A DNA stretch of 6,557 bases from Fimbriiglobus sp. (GTDB lineage Bacteria > Planctomycetota > Planctomycetia > Gemmatales > Gemmataceae), in assembly GCA_025352585.1 (NCBI GenBank), contig JANXTD010000262.1, forward strand, positions 1 through 6,557, read 5' to 3'. Within the stretch, counting starts at the first letter, position 1; each line of letters opens with the position of its first letter. Of this stretch, positions 5,025 through 6,557 are shown in pieces. A model generated the notes under the pieces. The model worked only from the letters and a program-made list of their open reading frames with translations, searched no databases and had not been told where the DNA came from. The position numbers and the translations under genes are program-made.

Positions 5025-6239
5025 ATGTCCCGCGTCGCCGCTTTCTCGACTCTGGCGGTCGCCCTGCTGGCGGCGTTCGTCACGCTTTCAGCGGTCGAGG
5101 ACACCAAGGACGCGGAGACGACGAAGGTCGTCGCGGAGGGGGTCGGGGCGACCGCCAAGGACGCCCTCGAAGACGCGTTCCGTAACGCCGTCCGCCAGGT
5201 CGTCGGCGCGGTCATCGACGCCGAGAGTCTCGTCAAGAACGACGAGGTCATCACCGACAAGGTGCTCACCTACAGCGCCGGCTTCATCGCCAAGTACGAC
5301 CAGATCAGCGTCAAGCAAGACAAGGGGCTGTTCCGCGTGAAGATCTCGGCCACCGTCGAGCGGCGCGGGGTCGTCGCCAAGTTGAAGGAGGCCCGCGTCA
5401 CGGTCAAGGGGGTCGAGGGCGCGGACATCGCCGCCGCCGCGATGACCAAGCTGGAGGCGCGGGCGAACGCGGGGGCTTTGCTCAAGAAGGCACTCGCGGA
5501 GTTGCCGAAGGTGCTGGTCGCCGAAGTCCGCAAGCCGACCGCCGCCGACTACGACGAGGACAAGTCGGTGCTGACACTCGACGTGACCGTCAAAGTCGAT
5601 GAGGCGAAGTACAAGGCGTTCGCGACCAACTTCGTGCAACTCTGCGACAAGATTTGCCTGGACAAGAATACGGAACTTTTGACGGCGGAAGGTTATAATG
5701 GCGGCGAGACGTATGGCATCCGTTTACCCAAGTTTTTCTACGAAGACCATCGCGTGCATCACCCCAAAGGCTGGGCAATGGCAATACTAGTCGATGGCAA
5801 AGGCGCGAAGTCCCGTTGGAATTTCTACATACTGGACAGCAACTTCGGCGACGCGGTGTCTTCGATGAGGGGCAAGATGAAGGTCGGGCTGACGCTTGCT
5901 AACGGCCAAGGGGACAAAATTGCCGAGGACGAGTTCGACCCCACGCACATGGTTAACGAATACGGCGGCGATAAACTCGTGCCGTGGCTAGGGTGTGTTT
6001 GCTCCGGCGGCCAGTCCAACGCAATGGGCCTAGTAGGTGAGCAAGTGAATCGTCGCCATTTCGTTGCAGGAAAGTCCGGAGACCAAGTGTCAGTAGAGTT
6101 GTACCCAATGTCACAGATTTCAAATTTCAAGTTCGCGCACCAAACTTACCACCAGACACTAAAATTGACCATAGACGAGTTGAAGAGTCTCAAAGACACG
6201 AGATGTGAAGTGTCTTTCACACCCGCCAAGGCTGAGTAG
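5025..6239 (+). CDS. Exported protein, FlgT/LPP20-like N-terminal domain
   Basis: A 404-residue secreted or periplasmic protein. Residues 1-23 form a Sec signal peptide (hydrophobic A-V-A-L-L-A-A-F-V-T-L), with probable cleavage after L-S-A; there is no lipobox cysteine. Residues about 33-115 read V-A-E-G-V-G, an alanine-rich helix A-L-E-D-A-F-R-N-A-V-R-Q-V-V-G, then G-F-I-A-K-Y and F-R-V-K-I-S-A-T-V. This is the layout of FlgT N-terminal/LPP20-type envelope domains. A second alpha-beta unit (about 132-200) ends in L-T-L-D-V-T-V-K-V-D. Residues 206-404 match no family I know. They are aromatic-rich and contain cysteines at 207, 211, 324, 326 and 394. Base composition drops sharply at this point (see findings). 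No flagellar genes are nearby, so it should not be called FlgT. GAGG (5014-5017) 7 bases before the ATG supports the start. The next gene follows on the same strand after 88 bases. Confidence 0.75.
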   Translation: MSRVAAFSTLAVALLAAFVTLSAVEDTKDAETTKVVAEGVGATAKDALEDAFRNAVRQVVGAVIDAESLVKNDEVITDKVLTYSAGFIAKYDQISVKQDKGLFRVKISATVERRGVVAKLKEARVTVKGVEGADIAAAAMTKLEARANAGALLKKALAELPKVLVAEVRKPTAADYDEDKSVLTLDVTVKVDEAKYKAFATNFVQLCDKICLDKNTELLTAEGYNGGETYGIRLPKFFYEDHRVHHPKGWAMAILVDGKGAKSRWNFYILDSNFGDAVSSMRGKMKVGLTLANGQGDKIAEDEFDPTHMVNEYGGDKLVPWLGCVCSGGQSNAMGLVGEQVNRRHFVAGKSGDQVSVELYPMSQISNFKFAHQTYHQTLKLTIDELKSLKDTRCEVSFTPAKAE

Positions 6240-6327
6240 TGGCGATTCGCCGCATCAGCCCCGACATACGGCAGGGCACTGGCCCACGCCGCGCCCGGAC
6301 TTTCCCTCCAACTCTCACGGAGCCACG

Positions 6328-6557
6328 ATGCGTTTCTCAATCATGGTAGTCGCCCTCTTCGGTACGCTGTCACTCTGCAATTACGCGGGGGCGCAGGACA
6401 AGGGCAAGGTCAAGGGCGACGAGGCGGACGAGACCGCGCAGGCGTTCAAGAAGATCGCGGAGCTCGGGCCGGGCGTCCACGCCATCCAGACGGACAAGAG
6501 GGGCACCATCACGTCGTTCGTCGTCGTGGGGCAGTCCCGCGTCAGCACCACCCTCGG
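6328..6557 (+). CDS. Exported protein, partial (3' end beyond window)
   Basis: An open frame of 76 codons runs off the right edge. Residues 1-22 are a Sec signal peptide (M-R-F-S-I-M-V-V-A-L-F-G-T-L-S-L), with likely cleavage after A-G-A before Q-D. The L-S-L-C stretch is not a good lipobox because the residue before the cysteine is leucine. A charged linker rich in K, D, E and G follows, then G-P-G-V-H-A-I-Q-T-D-K-R-G-T-I-T-S-F-V-V-V-G-Q-S-R-V-S-T-T-L, a two-strand pattern that may begin an envelope domain. The family cannot be assigned from this fragment. GGAG (6319-6322) lies 5 bases before the ATG. G+C is back to the high level of the region from about 6388. It is probably co-transcribed with the preceding exported-protein gene, since the 88-base gap (6240-6327) shows no terminator. 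Confidence 0.65.
   Translation, partial: MRFSIMVVALFGTLSLCNYAGAQDKGKVKGDEADETAQAFKKIAELGPGVHAIQTDKRGTITSFVVVGQSRVSTTL

Noticed and set aside
5025..6239. Calling the exported protein FlgT
   Set aside because: Only the N-terminal domain style resembles FlgT. The C-terminal half differs and no flagellar genes are present.

Overview
The window is about two-thirds G+C by eye. It looks like chromosome from a planctomycete, plausibly a Gemmata-type lineage. That reading is inference. It rests on the codon bias, on a solitary ECF-type sigma factor, on a Tat-exported ankyrin protein of a kind I associate with this phylum, and on single genes scattered on alternating strands. There are no rRNA or tRNA genes, no CRISPR array and no transposase.

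Layout, left to right: (1) 108-548 (+), a small SRPBCC/CoxG-like lipid-binding-fold protein; (2) 557-1234 (-), a DUF4956 membrane protein with a soluble C-terminal domain; (3) 1418-2629 (+), a P-loop GTPase fused to a DUF697-like membrane-associated C-terminus; (4) 2643-3206 (-), a Tat-signal ankyrin-repeat protein; (5) 3390-4049 (+), an ECF-type sigma factor; (6) 4060-4662 (-), a DUF3501-like protein; (7) 5025-6239 (+), an exported protein with an FlgT/LPP20-like N-terminal domain and an unrecognised C-terminal half of clearly lower G+C; (8) 6328 to the window edge (+), the start of another exported protein. Genes 7 and 8 are the only neighbours on the same strand and could form an operon. 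Every other gene appears to be its own transcription unit.

The first seven genes alternate strand strictly. The three convergent junctions are only 8, 13 and 10 bases long, and each holds a short inverted repeat overlapping one or both genes' ends. The three divergent gaps (183, 183 and 362 bases) must hold the promoters. One gap carries an inverted pair of 7-bp-period repeat arrays (1304-1377). Another carries direct repeats, a nested stem-loop and two small palindromes (4719-4972).

I see no assembled multi-gene defence, secretion or biosynthetic system. The genes look like an ordinary mix of membrane, envelope and regulatory functions. The features most worth following are the composition break inside gene 7, the heptamer inverted-repeat element, and the GTPase-DUF697 fusion with its degenerate G4 motif.
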